Assembly: GCF_013426895.1 (NCBI RefSeq)
Contig: NZ_AP023175.1
Coordinates: forward strand, 2,170,001-2,234,000
Source of the DNA: Paraburkholderia largidicola
Lineage (GTDB): Bacteria; Pseudomonadota; Gammaproteobacteria; Burkholderiales; Burkholderiaceae
Direction of reading: 5' to 3'
Length of the DNA: 64,000 nucleotides
The translations under genes and the position numbers were made by a program. Shown here in pieces: positions 62,863-64,000 of this stretch (positions are counted from its first letter, which is position 1; every line of letters starts with the position of its first letter). The notes beneath the pieces were generated by a model. It was not told the DNA's origin. It searched no databases and saw only the letters and a list, made by a program, of their open reading frames with translations.

Positions 62863-63201
62863 ATGAAAAGCACAATGAAGCGGGAGAGCGTCACGAAAAT
62901 GCGTATCGACGTGGCATTCGAACTCGAACTTGCCGTGGGCGCGTCGTATATCGCCAGTATGTTGCATGCGACATCCCGCAACTCCTGTATTGATGAACTG
63001 GCACTTGGCTTTGTTCGCCAGCACGGCAGCGGGGACCTGAAAGGCTTTCTTCTGGCGCTAGCGGGAAAGCTACACGCGCGTGGAAATAACGAGGGCGCAT
63101 CGGCTGTCCGGAAGTATGCCGACGCACGGCCGGACACCATGAGCAGTGGTCGTAGTTGCTCGCGCGAATTCCTCGATGCGTCGCAAGCAACAGCGATATA
63201 A
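62863..63201 (+). CDS. Hypothetical small protein
   Basis: The 112-residue protein is mostly helical (FELELAVGASYIASMLHA, then DLKGFLLALAGKLHARG). A weak GGGGA site lies upstream of ATG 62863. A 219-codon antisense frame (62730-63389) is open over the same bases but has no recognisable domain. I prefer this strand because its composition is more protein-like. No family recognised. Confidence 0.5.
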   Translation: MKSTMKRESVTKMRIDVAFELELAVGASYIASMLHATSRNSCIDELALGFVRQHGSGDLKGFLLALAGKLHARGNNEGASAVRKYADARPDTMSSGRSCSREFLDASQATAI

Positions 63202-63586
63202 CGCGCAAGTGAGCGTCGCGAAATCCTGCTGGCCCGCGTAGCGTCGTTGCTGACTGAAGACACCATGCGCAGCCACGACTTGTAGACCTCGCCGGCAATC
63301 GCGTATTTCGCCGATAGGCTCATTTCGACCACCCCATCTCTCTGCGCAAACGTGCCCGTTACCACGTTGCATCCCGAACGTCGCCTCATCAGGTGCCTGG
63401 ATGTGCGACGGCGGCACGGAAATACAACTTCTTGGCGAGGCGATGTTGTCGCAACTTACTCAATCCGGCAAGCGCTAAACGACAGATCTTTCCGGTGCAG
63501 GATCTGATTGCAAGTGAACGAGACCCGCTGAAGGCGGGTTTATTTTGCCCGTATGCAATGCGCGACCGCCGACCGATAAGAGCATC
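63202..63586. other. Intergenic with a plus-strand terminator
   Basis: No gene is recognised. A frame at 63393-63590 reads through the terminator hairpin and is unlikely to be coding. Confidence 0.5.
63523..63548 (+). terminator. Rho-independent terminator
   Basis: ACCCGC (63523-63528) pairs with GCGGGT (63534-63539) around TGAAG, followed by TTATTTTG. It ends whatever is transcribed between 62863 and here, or an unrecognised small RNA, just before the esterase gene. Confidence 0.75.
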
Positions 63587-64000
63587 ATGAATAATTTCAA
63601 CCCGTTTCTATTCGCGCAAGATCTTACGCTTGCGCTTCTTGTGCGCGGACCCGTAGAGGCGACTACAGGCTTTTTTTGCGGAATGATGCCCGACTACGTT
63701 GCGGCTGGGCCCGAGCCGTCTCACTGCGATGAGCAATGCGCAGATTCTTCCGCAATGCCATCTCTGACGAGTACGCCGGGTGAGTCCATCTGGCAGCAGA
63801 AGACGTTTCGGGGAAAGGAGGGAACGCGAAACTACAAGGTCTATATTCCGGCCTCGTGCGGACGTGAACCACTCCCGATGATCGTCATGCTTCATGGCGC
63901 CAACCAGGATCCTGACGATTTCGCCGCCGGTACGAGAATGAATGTGCTGGCCGAGGAGGCGCAATACATCGTCGTGTATCCGGAGCAACCGCAAAGCGCC
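63587..64000 (+). CDS. PHB depolymerase-family esterase (3' end outside window)
   Basis: The first 138 residues are visible. After an about 70-residue N-terminal extension comes GTRNYKVYIPASCGREPLPMIVMLHGANQDPDDFAAGTRMN, the LpqC/esterase-PHB depolymerase fold with its oxyanion HG motif, and EAQYIVVYPEQPQSA. The catalytic G-x-S-x-G would lie past the window end. No signal peptide is seen, which suggests a cytoplasmic enzyme acting on stored polyester or a related ester. The phasin upstream supports a link to polyhydroxyalkanoate granules. Confidence 0.88.
   Translation, partial: MNNFNPFLFAQDLTLALLVRGPVEATTGFFCGMMPDYVAAGPEPSHCDEQCADSSAMPSLTSTPGESIWQQKTFRGKEGTRNYKVYIPASCGREPLPMIVMLHGANQDPDDFAAGTRMNVLAEEAQYIVVYPEQPQSA

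Noticed and set aside
62730..63389. 219-codon minus-strand frame
   Set aside because: No recognisable domain, no good start signal and an odd Ser/Arg/Val composition; the shorter plus-strand frame at 62863 looks more protein-like, though not certain.
1..64000. tRNA, rRNA, insertion sequence, integrase or prophage
   Set aside because: No tRNA cloverleaf, transposase motif, terminal inverted repeats with target duplication, or phage gene was recognised by eye; a tRNAscan or IS search would settle it.

Overview
The window is high-GC DNA from a beta-proteobacterium of the Burkholderiales. Paraburkholderia, Caballeronia or a close relative fits best. The evidence is two trimeric porins of the Burkholderia type, four small exported DUF4148 proteins, many LysR-type regulators, a phasin next to a polyhydroxyalkanoate depolymerase-like esterase, and a tandem glycine riboswitch. 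It reads as an accessory-rich stretch of a large replicon. I saw no rRNA, tRNA, CRISPR array, insertion sequence or phage gene.

Layout. 0-9 kb: 5' part of an ABC-F ATPase gene (yheS-like), a LysR gene divergent from a chloroperoxidase-type hydrolase, a Lys/Ala repeat exported protein, a DUF2252 protein, a broken ParB-like gene and a large Gly/Ala repeat protein. 9-16 kb: an NmrA-like oxidoreductase/membrane protein pair with a divergent TetR regulator, a DUF4148 protein, a cupredoxin and an LpxL-type acyltransferase. 16-22 kb: one long minus-strand cluster (AraC, PhzF, RidA, amino-acid ABC importer, serine hydrolase). 22-30 kb: TetR with a divergent SDR/DoxX operon, a hybrid histidine kinase and a NarL-type regulator with overlapping 3' ends, a SrpA-type catalase and a BON protein. 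30-34 kb: LysR/cupin, then a cytochrome b561, molybdopterin oxidoreductase and exported-protein operon.

34-46 kb is a coherent nitrogen/carbon catabolism island. A DadA-like oxidoreductase sits behind a glycine riboswitch, followed by a ureohydrolase, two paralogous LysR regulators, an amino-acid-type binding protein, an aldehyde dehydrogenase, an NCS1 permease and a GMC oxidoreductase. Three promoters in it share one inverted-repeat operator (TTCGG..CCGAA), so the two LysR proteins probably control one regulon. 46-55 kb holds an AraC regulator, a porin and an aromatic-degradation cluster: IclR, a NicC-like monooxygenase, a Rieske oxygenase, its reductase and an MFS transporter.

55-64 kb: a QseC/PmrB-type sensor kinase whose response-regulator gene has been reduced by an in-frame internal deletion to 41 codons, a LysR/porin pair, a DUF4148 protein, a phosphodiesterase, a phasin and the start of a PHB-depolymerase-family esterase. 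The most notable observations are this deleted regulator together with PmrA/QseB-type boxes (CTTAAG-N5-CTTAAG) at three places in the window, one of them in front of a candidate small RNA; the shared LysR operators; and the glycine riboswitch on a dadA-like gene.
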